Source: G016756615 sp035556195 (lineage in GTDB: Bacteria; Pseudomonadota; Alphaproteobacteria; Rhizobiales; Rhizobiaceae). Taken from it: a stretch of DNA of 64,000 nucleotides. The stretch covers positions 124,001 to 188,000 of the forward strand of contig DATMFK010000067.1 in assembly GCA_035556195.1 (NCBI GenBank), read 5' to 3'. Position numbers and translations under genes: made by a program. A model generated the notes under the pieces. It ran no database searches. It saw only the letters and a program-made list of their open reading frames with translations, and had not been told where the DNA came from. Shown one piece after another: positions 26,944 through 35,677 of the stretch; position 1 is the first letter of the stretch; the number at the start of each line of letters is the position of its first letter.

Positions 26944-29900
26944 ATGCCGCATTTCTTCATCGACCGTCCGGTTTTCGCCTGGGTGGTCGCGATCTTCATC
27001 ATTCTGGCGGGTGTCATCGCGATACCCATGCTGCCGGTCGCGCAATATCCGAACGTCGCGCCGCCTCAGGTTTCGATCAGCACCAACTACACCGGGGCGT
27101 CGCCGGAAGAAATCTACCAGAGCGTGACGCGCCCGATCGAAGACGAGCTCAACGGGGCGCCGGGCCTCATCTATTTCGAATCGACGTCCGATGCTTCCGG
27201 CCGTGTCGCGATCACGGTCACTTTCGCGCCCGGCACCAATATCGGCGATGCGGCCGTCGAGGTCCAGAACAGGGTTCGCCGCGTCGAGCCGCGCCTGCCG
27301 CAATCGGTCACGCAGCAGGGCATCCGCATCGACCGGTCCAGTTCCGGCTTCCTCTTGATGATCGCGGTGCGCTCGCCGGACGGCTCGGTCGATGCGGTGG
27401 GCCTCGGCGATTACCTCAACCGGAACGTGCTCAGCGAGATCCGGCGTGTGGAAGGCGTCGGCCAGGCACAGCTCTTCGCGTCACCTCGCTCACTGCGGAT
27501 CTGGATGGACCCCGACAAGATGCTGGGTCTGAAGCTGACGGCAAGCGACGTGCTCGCGGCGGTTCGCGCTCAGAACGCGCAGGTGGCCGCCGGCCGCATC
27601 GGCGCCGAGCCCAGCCCTGAGGAAAACCAGATCAGCGCCACCGTGCTCGTTCGGGGACAGCTGCGTTCGCCCGAAGAGTTCGGCGCGATCGTGCTGCGCG
27701 CCAATCCGGACGGCTCGCTCGTTCGGCTGCGCGACGTGGCGCGGGTCGAGATCGGCGGCGAGAGCTACAATTTCGCGAGCCGGCTCGATGGCCAGCCGAG
27801 CGCGGCGATCGGCGTCCAGCTGACGCCCACGGCCAACGCCATGGCGACGTCGACGGCGGTCCGGGCCAAGATGGCCGAGCTCGCCCAGTTCCTCCCGCCG
27901 GGAATCGAGTACCAGATCCCCTACGACACCTCGCCTTTCGTGAAGGTCTCGATCGAGAAGGTGTTCCATACACTGCTCGAGGCGATGGTGCTCGTATTCG
28001 CCGTGATGTTCCTGTTCCTGCAGAACTTCCGCTATACGGTCATCCCGACGCTTGTCGTTCCCGTCGCCCTGTTCGGCACCTGCGCGGTGATGTTCGCATC
28101 GGGCTTCTCCATCAATGTGCTCACCATGTTCGCGATGGTGCTGGCGATCGGCATCCTCGTGGACGATGCCATCGTCGTGGTGGAGAATGTCGAGCGCATC
28201 ATGGCCGAGGAAGGCCTGGGGCCACGCGAAGCGACCCGCAAGGCGATGGACCAGATCACCGGCGCGATCATCGGCATAACGCTGGTGCTGACGGCGGTTT
28301 TCGTGCCGATGGCCTTCTTCCCGGGCGCGGTGGGCGTGATCTACAGGCAGTTCAGTCTGACGATGGTCGTGTCGATCCTTTTCTCCGGATTTCTCGCGCT
28401 CACGCTGACGCCGGCGCTCTGCGCAAGCTTCCTGAGGCCGATCAAGCAGGGTCATCAGGAAAAGAAAGGGTTCTTCGGCTGGTTCAATCGCGGCTTCAAT
28501 AGCACGACGCGCGGCTACAGCGGCATGGTCGGCGGTATCGCGCGGCGCGCCGGACGGTTCATGATCGTCTATCTGGCGCTGGTCGCCGGGCTCGGCTGGG
28601 CCTATCTGCGGTTGCCCTCCTCCTTCCTTCCGAACGAGGACCAGGGGTTCGTCCTCGTGGATATCCAGGCCCCGGCCGAGGCCAGCGCCAACCGCACGAC
28701 TGAAGTCATCAAACAGATGGAGGCGATCCTCGCGGAAGAGCCTGCCGTGGAGAACGTGGTCGCGCTGAGGGGCTTCAGCTTTTCCGGATCCGGCCAGAAC
28801 GCAGGCCTGGCTTTCATCACGCTCAAGGACTGGTCGGAGCGTGGGCCGGAAGATTCCGCGCAAGCCCTTGCGGCGCGTCTCACCGGGAAGTTCAGCCAGA
28901 TCGAGGATGCTCAGATGTTCGCCCTGTCGCCTCCGCCCATCTCGGGCCTCGGCACGGCGACCGGCTTCGAGTTCCGGCTGCAGGACCGGTCCGGTCGCGG
29001 GCAGGCCGCACTCGCTGCCGCCAAGGACCAGCTCTTCGCGGAGGCCGCCAAGTCGCCCATCCTGGTGGGCATGCGCGTCGCGGGACTTCCCGATGCCGCG
29101 CAGGTCAACCTCGTCATCGATCGCGAGAAGGCCAATACCTTCGGCGTCGCCTTTGCCGACATCAACGCGACGATCACCGCCAATCTCGGTTCCGCCTATG
29201 CGAACGACTTCCCGAATGCAGGGCGGATGCAGCGCGTGACCATCCAGGCCGACAGCGCTTCGCGTATGAGCACAGAGAATCTGCTCGAGCTCAGGGTCCG
29301 CAACGCCAGCGGCGGCATGGTCCCGATGTCGGCTTTCGCCAGCATCGAGTGGATCAAGGGGCCGACCCAGGTGACCGGCTACAATGGCTACCCCGCGCTA
29401 CGCATCAGCGGCGAGGCGGCTCCGGGCTTCTCGACCGGCGACGCCATCCTCGAAATGGAGCGCATCGCCAGGACCTTGCCGGCCGGGTTCGGCTTCGAAT
29501 GGACGGGGCAGTCGCTGCAGGAGATCCAGTCGGGGTCGCAGGCGCCGCTGCTCTTCGCGCTCAGCATCCTGTTCGTGTTCCTGCTGCTCGCGGCTCTTTA
29601 TGAGAGCTGGTCGATCCCGCTGTCGGTCATGTTGGTGGTGCCGCTGGGCGTCATCGGCGCGGTCCTTGCGGTGATGATCCGGGAGATGCCGGACGACGTC
29701 TACTTCAAGGTCGGCCTGATCGCCATTGTCGGTCTGTCCGCCAAGAACGCGATCCTCATCATCGAGTTTGCGAAGGATCTCAGGGCGCAAGGCCATTCGT
29801 TGTTCGATGCCACGGTCCAGGCGGCGCGGATGCGATTCCGTCCGATCATCATGACTTCCCTCGCCTTTACCTTGGGCGTGGTGCCGCTGGCGATCGCGAC

Positions 29901-30087
29901 CGGGGCCAGCGCCGCCAGCCAGAACGCCATTGGCACGGGCGTGCTGGGAGGCATGATCTCGGCGACGATCCTCGCCGTGTTCTTCGTGCCCGCCTTTTTC
30001 GTCTTCGTGATGGACCCGTTCGGGCGGCGAAGGGGCGAGGAGACGAAGCACGCCGCCGGCGAAGCGCGTCCGCTTCCCGCGGAATAG
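26944..30087 (+). CDS. RND multidrug efflux pump, HAE1/AcrB family
   Basis: A 1047-residue inner-membrane antiporter. It starts with the family sequence MPHFFIDRPVFAWVVAIFII; ATG 26944 is preferred to the in-frame TTG 26938. Family features are LPVAQYPNVAPPQVSIS, the TM4 proton-relay stretch VLAIGILVDDAIVVVENVER with its Asp pair, the second-half SFLPNEDQGFVLVD and GLSAKNAILIIEFAKDL with the conserved Lys. It expels amphiphilic drugs, solvents or bile-like compounds using the proton gradient. With the adaptor and TetR gene it is a standard regulated efflux cassette. Confidence 0.95.
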   Translation: MPHFFIDRPVFAWVVAIFIILAGVIAIPMLPVAQYPNVAPPQVSISTNYTGASPEEIYQSVTRPIEDELNGAPGLIYFESTSDASGRVAITVTFAPGTNIGDAAVEVQNRVRRVEPRLPQSVTQQGIRIDRSSSGFLLMIAVRSPDGSVDAVGLGDYLNRNVLSEIRRVEGVGQAQLFASPRSLRIWMDPDKMLGLKLTASDVLAAVRAQNAQVAAGRIGAEPSPEENQISATVLVRGQLRSPEEFGAIVLRANPDGSLVRLRDVARVEIGGESYNFASRLDGQPSAAIGVQLTPTANAMATSTAVRAKMAELAQFLPPGIEYQIPYDTSPFVKVSIEKVFHTLLEAMVLVFAVMFLFLQNFRYTVIPTLVVPVALFGTCAVMFASGFSINVLTMFAMVLAIGILVDDAIVVVENVERIMAEEGLGPREATRKAMDQITGAIIGITLVLTAVFVPMAFFPGAVGVIYRQFSLTMVVSILFSGFLALTLTPALCASFLRPIKQGHQEKKGFFGWFNRGFNSTTRGYSGMVGGIARRAGRFMIVYLALVAGLGWAYLRLPSSFLPNEDQGFVLVDIQAPAEASANRTTEVIKQMEAILAEEPAVENVVALRGFSFSGSGQNAGLAFITLKDWSERGPEDSAQALAARLTGKFSQIEDAQMFALSPPPISGLGTATGFEFRLQDRSGRGQAALAAAKDQLFAEAAKSPILVGMRVAGLPDAAQVNLVIDREKANTFGVAFADINATITANLGSAYANDFPNAGRMQRVTIQADSASRMSTENLLELRVRNASGGMVPMSAFASIEWIKGPTQVTGYNGYPALRISGEAAPGFSTGDAILEMERIARTLPAGFGFEWTGQSLQEIQSGSQAPLLFALSILFVFLLLAALYESWSIPLSVMLVVPLGVIGAVLAVMIREMPDDVYFKVGLIAIVGLSAKNAILIIEFAKDLRAQGHSLFDATVQAARMRFRPIIMTSLAFTLGVVPLAIATGASAASQNAIGTGVLGGMISATILAVFFVPAFFVFVMDPFGRRRGEETKHAAGEARPLPAE

Positions 30088-30098
30088 GCGGGGACGGT

Positions 30099-30134
30099 GG
30101 CTCGGGCGGGTGTGGTTCACTTCCCGCCCGAGCC
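30099..30134. terminator. Bidirectional terminator-like hairpin
   Basis: GGCTCGGGCGGG (30099-30110) and CCCGCCCGAGCC (30123-30134) form a perfect 12-base GC-rich stem with a 12-base loop, placed between the convergent ends of the RND pump (+) and the MalG-type permease (-). No strong T-run follows on either strand, so it is terminator-like by position and stability rather than a textbook intrinsic terminator. Confidence 0.7.
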
Positions 30135-30151
30135 TGGACACCCTTGAGCCT

Positions 30152-31039
30152 CTACTCCTTCACCGCACCGGTGAGGGAAGAAACGTAGTACTCGACGAAG
30201 AACGAGTATAGTATCACCACCGGCAGCGAGCCGATCAGCGCTCCGGCCATCAACGCTCCCCATTCATAGACATCCGAACGGACGAGTTCGGTCAGCACAC
30301 CGACGGGCACCGTCTTGTTCTCCGACGACTGGATGAAGGTCAGCGCGTAGATGAATTCGTTCCAGGACAGTGTGAAGGCGAAGATGCCGGCCGAGATGAG
30401 CCCGGGTACCGAAAGCGGCAGCACGATCCTGGTCAGGATCTGCCAGCGCGTGGCGCCGTCGATCAGCGCGCATTCCTCGAGCTCGAAGGGGATCGAGCGG
30501 AAATAGCCCATCAGCAGCCAGGTGCAGAAGGGAACGAGGAAAGTCGGATAGGTAAGGATCAGTGCGAAACGCGTGTCGTAGAGTCCGAGATTGAACACCA
30601 TCACGGCGAGCGGGATGAAAAGGATCGACGGTGGCACGAGATAGGCGAGGAAGATCGCCAATCCGATCGATCGCGACCCGTTGAAGCGCAGACGTTCGAT
30701 CGCATAGGCCGCCAATACCGAGGTGATGAGCGACAGGAAGGTCGCGGCGACCGAGATGATGATCGTGTTGAGGAGCCAGCCCGGATAGGACGTCTCGAAC
30801 AAGAGATACCGGATATGCTGCAGCGTCGGCCGGGCCACCCATAGAGGGCTGTAATTGTCGTAGTCCGTCATCTCCTCGTTCGGTTTCACCGCCGTGATCG
30901 TCATCCAATAGAAGGGGAAGAGGAGCACGATGACGAAGATGACGAGCGGTATGTAGATGGTTACGACACGTTGCGGCAGGCTCTGCAGATAGCTCATGCC
31001 GCCTTCGTCGGCGGGCTTGGTGCGCTTCGTCACGGCCAT
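30152..31039 (-). CDS. Carbohydrate ABC transporter permease, MalG family
   Basis: A 295-residue permease with six hydrophobic segments. The EAA loop, which docks the ATPase, is LEECALIDGATRWQILTRIV (around residue 205). The N-terminal region VIFVIVLLFPFYWMTITAVKP is typical of MalG-like proteins. GAAGGA lies seven bases before ATG 31039. It is third in a SBP-MalF-MalG operon. No MsmK/UgpC-type ATPase gene follows (the next gene is the convergent RND pump), so a shared ATPase from elsewhere must energise it. Confidence 0.92.
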   Translation of the reverse strand: MAVTKRTKPADEGGMSYLQSLPQRVVTIYIPLVIFVIVLLFPFYWMTITAVKPNEEMTDYDNYSPLWVARPTLQHIRYLLFETSYPGWLLNTIIISVAATFLSLITSVLAAYAIERLRFNGSRSIGLAIFLAYLVPPSILFIPLAVMVFNLGLYDTRFALILTYPTFLVPFCTWLLMGYFRSIPFELEECALIDGATRWQILTRIVLPLSVPGLISAGIFAFTLSWNEFIYALTFIQSSENKTVPVGVLTELVRSDVYEWGALMAGALIGSLPVVILYSFFVEYYVSSLTGAVKE

Positions 31040-31067
31040 GGGGAAGTCCTTCGTTCCGACATTCTCA

Positions 31068-32015
31068 TCAATCCCGTCCCCCCTGCTGCCAGCGCCGGCG
31101 CTGCAGGCCGAAATAGCTGAACAGGATGGCAGCGAGCAGGAACGGGATCATCGCGACAGCGATGGCCGCGCCTTCGCCGAGCTGGCCACCGGAAATGCCG
31201 CGCTGGAAGGAGAGCGTCGCCATCAGGTGCGTGGCGTTCACCGGCCCGCCGCGCGTCAGCACGTAGATGAGCTGGAAGTCGGTGAAGGTGAACAGCACCG
31301 AGAACGTCATGACGATGGCGATGATCGGCGTGAGCAGGGGCAGCGTGACATGCCTGAACAATTGCCAGCGGTTCGCTCCATCCAGCGTCGCAGCCTCGTA
31401 GAGCGAGGGCGAGATGGTCTGCAGCCCTGCAAGCAGCGTAATCGCGACGAAGGGTATGCCACGCCAGACATTGGCGGCGATCACCGAGGCGCGCGCATTG
31501 GTGGGATCTCCGAGGAAGTTGATGGGTCTTTCGATGAGGCCGAGTTCCTGAAGCCCCCATGAGATGATCGAGAATTGGGCGTCGTAGATCCACCAGAAGG
31601 CGATGGCCGAGAGGACGGTCGGCACGACCCAGGGCAGCAGCACGACGGCGCGGAAGAAGGATTTGATCGGAAGGTTCTGGTTGAGGATGAGCGCGAGCCA
31701 GAGGCCCAGCCCGAATTTCAGCACCGAGGCCACGCTCGTATAGAGCAGCGTGTTGAAGACCGAGAGCCAGAACACGCTGTCCTGCCAAAGGAGCTCGTAG
31801 TTCTCCAGGCCGATATAGATGCCGGGGCGCCCGATGCGTTCGTCGGTGAAGCCGAGCCACACGCCGAGGCCGAGCGGATAGGTGAGGAAGAGCAGAAGCA
31901 GCACGGCCGCCGGGAGCATGAACCAGAAGCCAAGCCAATTGTGGCTGTTGGCCATCCGCCACAGGAGTGTGGCGCGCGGATTGGCACCCGTCAGTTCAGG
32001 GGAGGTGGAGACCAT
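31068..32015 (-). CDS. Carbohydrate ABC transporter permease, MalF family
   Basis: A 315-residue permease with a cytoplasmic N-terminus followed by SHNWLGFWFMLPAAVLLLLF and further membrane segments. The EAA loop is YEAATLDGANRWQLFRHVTL, near residue 225. It partners the MalG-type subunit 28 bases downstream. A strong GC hairpin (32052-32080) separates it from the upstream binding-protein gene and probably keeps permease expression below that of the receptor. The ligand is likely an oligosaccharide or polyol. Confidence 0.92.
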   Translation of the reverse strand: MVSTSPELTGANPRATLLWRMANSHNWLGFWFMLPAAVLLLLFLTYPLGLGVWLGFTDERIGRPGIYIGLENYELLWQDSVFWLSVFNTLLYTSVASVLKFGLGLWLALILNQNLPIKSFFRAVVLLPWVVPTVLSAIAFWWIYDAQFSIISWGLQELGLIERPINFLGDPTNARASVIAANVWRGIPFVAITLLAGLQTISPSLYEAATLDGANRWQLFRHVTLPLLTPIIAIVMTFSVLFTFTDFQLIYVLTRGGPVNATHLMATLSFQRGISGGQLGEGAAIAVAMIPFLLAAILFSYFGLQRRRWQQGGRD

Positions 32016-32051
32016 CGAGCCATCCCGTTTCGTTTGTGATCTCTGGGGATG

Positions 32052-32080
32052 CCTGGCGGCGCGTCGCGCGCGCCGCCAGG
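32052..32080 (-). other. Strong intercistronic hairpin after the binding-protein gene
   Basis: CCTGGCGGCGCG (32052-32063) and CGCGCCGCCAGG (32069-32080) form a perfect 12-base stem around TCGCG. It lies in the 72-base gap between the receptor gene and the MalF-type gene of the same operon. Such hairpins are a known way to stabilise the receptor part of the mRNA or partly terminate transcription, so that receptor exceeds permease. Confidence 0.7.
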
Positions 32081-32087
32081 GTCGATG

Positions 32088-33401
32088 TCAAACCCGATAG
32101 TAGCGGTTCGCCCGTTTCTCCGCTTCCGCGATAGCGTCTTCCGGGGAGGCCTGGCCGGTCACGGCCTTCGCGAACATGTCGACCAGCACGTAGTCGGCCA
32201 TGGTGGCAGCGGAGGCATAGCCGAGCGGGCCGGCATAGCCGTTGGGGCGCAAGGTCTCGGATGCCTTTGCGTAGGGTGCGTTGTTGGGATCGGCGCTCCA
32301 CACCGGATTGTCGGCATAGGCCTTCAGCGTCTGACAGCAATAGCCAGCAGAGGAAGTGATCCATTCCGCCATCTGGGGCTGTTCGAACATGAACTGCAGA
32401 TAGGCCTGCGCCGCATTCGGATATTTCGTGTATTTGAAGATGACCGCGCTGGTCACCTGATAGAGTTCCACGGGCTTGCCCACGGGACCCACCGGCAGGC
32501 TGGCGGTGCGGATGTCCTTGGCCATCTCGGCGAGCTTCGGATCGTTCTTTGCCGAATAATAGGCCGAGATGCCGTTGGCGATGACGGAGAGTTCGCCGGC
32601 CAGGAAGGCGCGGTTGTTGTTGACGTCGAGCCAGCTTTCCGTGCCCGGGATGAAGGTCTTGTAGAGCTCCATCGCGTAGTTGACCGCGGCGAGCGTCTCG
32701 GGGCTGTTGATCGCGACCTTGCCGTTCTCGTCGACCATCTTGCCGCCATGGCTCCACAGCAGCCAGTGGGCGTAGTTGTTGCCGTCGCCGACGCCGTGGC
32801 CGTGGGTGAAGCCGGCCGGATGGCCGTTCTTCTGCAAGGCCTTGCAGAGCTCGAGGAAGCTCGCCGTGTCCTTCGGGAATTCCGAAAAACCGGCTTCCTT
32901 CACCCAGCTGTCGCGGTAGACGATGGCGTTGCCGATGGTGGCAAGCGGCAGGCCGACCATGCGGCCTTGATTGCTGGCGTAGTCCTTGGGCCCGTCATAC
33001 CAGCCGCCATATTTGCCGGCGAGATAATCGCCGAGTTCCGTCACGTCGAGCAGCTTGTCGGGATATTGATGCGGGTCGTCGAACCAGACGAACATGATAT
33101 CCGGGCCCGATCCGACATTGGCCGCCACGGCCGCCTTGGGTCGGATGTCCTCCCAGCTCTCCTTGTCGACGCGAACCTCGACGCCGGTCGCCTCGGTGAA
33201 ACGTTTGGTATTGGCGAGCCACTGATCTTCGTCGCCCTTCACGAAGGGCGACCAGCGCAGCAGGCGCAGCGTGGCGCCCTCCTCGGGTTTGTACTTGAGT
33301 TCCTGGGCTGCTGCCGGGCCCGTCGCGAAGCGGCCGCCTATGGCGCCGGCGGCGGCCAAGCCGGCCGCAGTCTGGAGAACGTCACGCCTTGAGAACTTCA
33401 T
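32088..33401 (-). CDS. Tat-exported extracellular sugar-binding protein (MalE/UgpB-like family)
   Basis: A 437-residue receptor. The N-terminus has a twin-arginine motif, SRRDVLQ, then a hydrophobic stretch ending near PAAAQE, so export in folded form is likely. The mature part has type II binding-protein features: WSPFVKGDEDQWLANTKRF, VGSGPDIMFVWFDDPHQYPD, GLPLATIGNAIVYRDSWV and a late FMFEQPQMAEWI. AGGAGGA precedes ATG 33401. It heads a three-gene operon with MalF- and MalG-type permeases. No adjacent regulator or catabolic enzyme hints at the ligand. Confidence 0.9.
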   Translation of the reverse strand: MKFSRRDVLQTAAGLAAAGAIGGRFATGPAAAQELKYKPEEGATLRLLRWSPFVKGDEDQWLANTKRFTEATGVEVRVDKESWEDIRPKAAVAANVGSGPDIMFVWFDDPHQYPDKLLDVTELGDYLAGKYGGWYDGPKDYASNQGRMVGLPLATIGNAIVYRDSWVKEAGFSEFPKDTASFLELCKALQKNGHPAGFTHGHGVGDGNNYAHWLLWSHGGKMVDENGKVAINSPETLAAVNYAMELYKTFIPGTESWLDVNNNRAFLAGELSVIANGISAYYSAKNDPKLAEMAKDIRTASLPVGPVGKPVELYQVTSAVIFKYTKYPNAAQAYLQFMFEQPQMAEWITSSAGYCCQTLKAYADNPVWSADPNNAPYAKASETLRPNGYAGPLGYASAATMADYVLVDMFAKAVTGQASPEDAIAEAEKRANRYYRV

Positions 33402-34001
33402 GCTCTACTTCCTCCTTCGGTTTGATTATCGTTTTATCTTTGGATATGCCCCCGCGCGGCCCGGTGCTGGCCGCGTGTACTGTCGGAATTCTGGGAAGTG
33501 CGGCCGGCGGTCATGTCGGCCAGGCTTGATGTGCCCGGATCGTGGCGCCCGCGATTGAAGACCATGTAAACGCGCGCGCCTGATAGGCGGCTCGCGCCTC
33601 GGCCGCGCCACATGAAATCCAGGCGGTCTCATTCGTCACTGGCGCCAAAACTCCTCCTTTCCGGAGGATCGCTCCGGAAGTTTCGGCGGGGCATCGAACG
33701 GGAACATGGCACGGCCGACTGGCGATTCCAAGTTGAGCTTTGGAATCGGTGCTTGAACCGCGAGCGTCATGGACGTCTCGACCGAAGAAATTTCGTCAAG
33801 AAGGATCCCATTGAACCAAGCGTCGGGACCATCGTTCCATGCGGAGCAGCCCGCAAGGCCGCGGCGCGCCGTCAACCGCGGGTGGAACAGGTATCTGGGG
33901 AATAGGGCTGCTTCCGCATTGACATGCCCGGACGAGTGGTGATTACGGTTCGCCCCGTTTGTGCCGCCGAGGGTAGGCGGACAGTGTGGGAGAGTTATCG
34001 G
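33402..34001. other. Divergent intergenic region with two palindromes
   Basis: This 600-base gap separates the minus-strand MalE-type operon from the plus-strand oligopeptide-type operon and must hold both promoters. Two perfect palindromes are visible: TTCCGGAG/CTCCGGAA (33659-33666 and 33672-33679, 5-base spacer) and CGATTCCAA/TTGGAATCG (33723-33731 and 33740-33748, 8-base spacer). The second is the better operator candidate. Open frames of 97 codons (+, 33612-33905) and 79 codons (-, 33636-33875) cross it but show no recognisable family. The AT-rich stretch near 33420-33447 probably holds the MalE promoter. Confidence 0.6.
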
Positions 34002-35573
34002 GTGCTCAAGCGGTTCGCTAAATGCGTCGTGATGTCAGGCATCATGTCGCTGTCGGTCCTCGCGTCGCCTTCCGTGGCGCAGGAAAATGTGCTTGTCGAG
34101 GCGATCGGCAACAATCCACCGCACCTGAACCGGCTGCTTACGACTGATATTGGCGCAAGTATCGTCTCGTATCCGATCTTCGACACCTTGGTCGTTCAGG
34201 ATGCCAGTTACGCCCCCCAGCCGCACCTGGCGCTTTCCTGGCAATCCAATGTCGATGCGACGGAATATCGTTTCAAGCTGCGCGACGATGTCGTCTTTCA
34301 CAACGGCGACAAGATGACCGCCGATGACGTGGCTTTTACTCTTAAGACCTATATTCCATTGGCGCCGCAGGCTTCATTTCTGAAGGACTACCTTCAATCC
34401 GTGGAGGCGGAGGATGCCACTACCGTCGTGGTGAAGCTCAACAAGTCCTTCGCTCCCTTCGTTGAAATGCTTGCGGGCATACCGATTGTTCCGAAGAGCG
34501 TATACGGCGACGGCCAGGATGTCGCCACGCATCCCGCGAACATCGCTCCGGTGGGATCGGGCCCGTTCCGTCTGGCGTCCTACGATATGGGCGAGCGGGT
34601 GACGCTCGAGCGTTTCAATGAATATTGGGGCCAGAAGCCTGAGATCGATCAGATCGTTCTGCCGATCATCCCCGACCAGAATTCGCGCCTGCTCGCCTTC
34701 GAAGGCGGGGACATCGACTTCATGGATGGGTCGCTGGTCGACAAGTCGAGCTATTCGCGGTTGCTCGCCAATGACCAGATCATAGCTCTGCCGCGGGGGG
34801 GTGGCGTCAACACGCTGACCGTCCATTTGAACGCCCGTTCCGGCCCCCTCGAAAAATTCGAGGTGCGCAAGGCACTCTATCAGGCGATCAACAAGGCGAT
34901 GCTGACCGAGCGTGCCTACTATGGCTTCGGCGCGCCGAGCCGCGGCGCAATTCCTGCCGCGATAAGCTGGGCCGCTAGCCCGCAGGTCGATTTCAACAAG
35001 AGTCTGCCTTTTGACCCGAAGGCGGCGGGTGCCGCGCTGGACGCCGCCGGCTTCCCGGTCGGGGCCGACGGCAAGCGCTTCAGCCTTCGGCTGGCCTACA
35101 TTTCCGAATACGGTGTCCTGCAGGCTGCCAGTGGCATCATCAAATCGAATCTCGCGGATATCGGTGTCGACGTGCAGTTGATTGGCGAAGAATTCAACGT
35201 CTGGGCCAAGCGCAGCTACGAAACGCATGACTTTGACATGACGATCGTCTTCTATACGTCTTATCAGGATCCGAGTGTCGGCGTTGCGCGTGTCTATCTC
35301 TGCAATCCGACGGATGTTTTTTTCCGGAACAGTTCAGGCATATGCGACCCTGAACTGGATGCGGCTTTCGCGGAAGCCGGCGCCACCCCGGATCGCGCCA
35401 AGCGCCAGGCTGCGTTTGCGACGGCCGAGCAGCGCATCGAAGGTATCTTGAATTCCTATCCGCTCGTCGATGATCCAGCCAGCGATTTCGGTCGCAAAGA
35501 CCGGTGGGACTTCACGGAGGCGTTTGCGACTATGCCGCCGGATTGGTCTCTGGTGAAGAAGGTTGCCAATTGA
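34002..35573 (+). CDS. Periplasmic binding protein of an oligopeptide/nickel-type ABC transporter (SBP_bac_5)
   Basis: A 523-residue exported receptor. GTG 34002 is chosen because GGAGAG lies eight bases upstream and a signal peptide follows (MLKRFAKCVVMSGIMSLSVL, cleavage near SVA-QE). Upstream GTG 33984 is possible. The family pattern includes LALSWQSNVDATEYRFKLRD, VFHNGDKMTADDVAFTLKT, PVGSGPFRLASYDMGERVTL and EFNVWAKRSYETHDFDMTI. It is first in an operon with DppBCDF-type genes and a two-component flavin monooxygenase, so the ligand is likely the monooxygenase substrate rather than a peptide. Confidence 0.9.
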   Translation: MLKRFAKCVVMSGIMSLSVLASPSVAQENVLVEAIGNNPPHLNRLLTTDIGASIVSYPIFDTLVVQDASYAPQPHLALSWQSNVDATEYRFKLRDDVVFHNGDKMTADDVAFTLKTYIPLAPQASFLKDYLQSVEAEDATTVVVKLNKSFAPFVEMLAGIPIVPKSVYGDGQDVATHPANIAPVGSGPFRLASYDMGERVTLERFNEYWGQKPEIDQIVLPIIPDQNSRLLAFEGGDIDFMDGSLVDKSSYSRLLANDQIIALPRGGGVNTLTVHLNARSGPLEKFEVRKALYQAINKAMLTERAYYGFGAPSRGAIPAAISWAASPQVDFNKSLPFDPKAAGAALDAAGFPVGADGKRFSLRLAYISEYGVLQAASGIIKSNLADIGVDVQLIGEEFNVWAKRSYETHDFDMTIVFYTSYQDPSVGVARVYLCNPTDVFFRNSSGICDPELDAAFAEAGATPDRAKRQAAFATAEQRIEGILNSYPLVDDPASDFGRKDRWDFTEAFATMPPDWSLVKKVAN

Positions 35574-35580
35574 GAGTCCG

Positions 35581-35624
35581 GGCAATTCCAGGAAAAGCGT
35601 GAAGGCGTTTCCGTCGGAATTGCC
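35581..35624. repeat. Intercistronic palindromic repeat between receptor and monooxygenase genes
   Basis: GGCAATTCC (35581-35589) pairs perfectly with GGAATTGCC (35616-35624). Inside, GGAAAAGC (35591-35598) pairs with GCGTTTCC (35605-35612) at 7 of 8 positions around GTGAAG. I recall elements with ends of the form GGCAATTCC...GGAATTGCC as common intergenic repeats in rhizobial genomes. It begins seven bases after the receptor stop and could stabilise the receptor message or reduce read-through into the enzyme and permease genes. Confidence 0.75.
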
Positions 35625-35677
35625 GCAAATCAGCGAAGCAGAACGGTCACTCTGCATTCGATCTTCCAGGGAATACG

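Noticed and set aside
33612..33905. A 97-codon plus-strand frame in the gap before the monooxygenase operon
   Set aside because: There is no recognisable domain and no clear ribosome-binding site, and it runs across both palindromes. It is kept only as part of the gap description.
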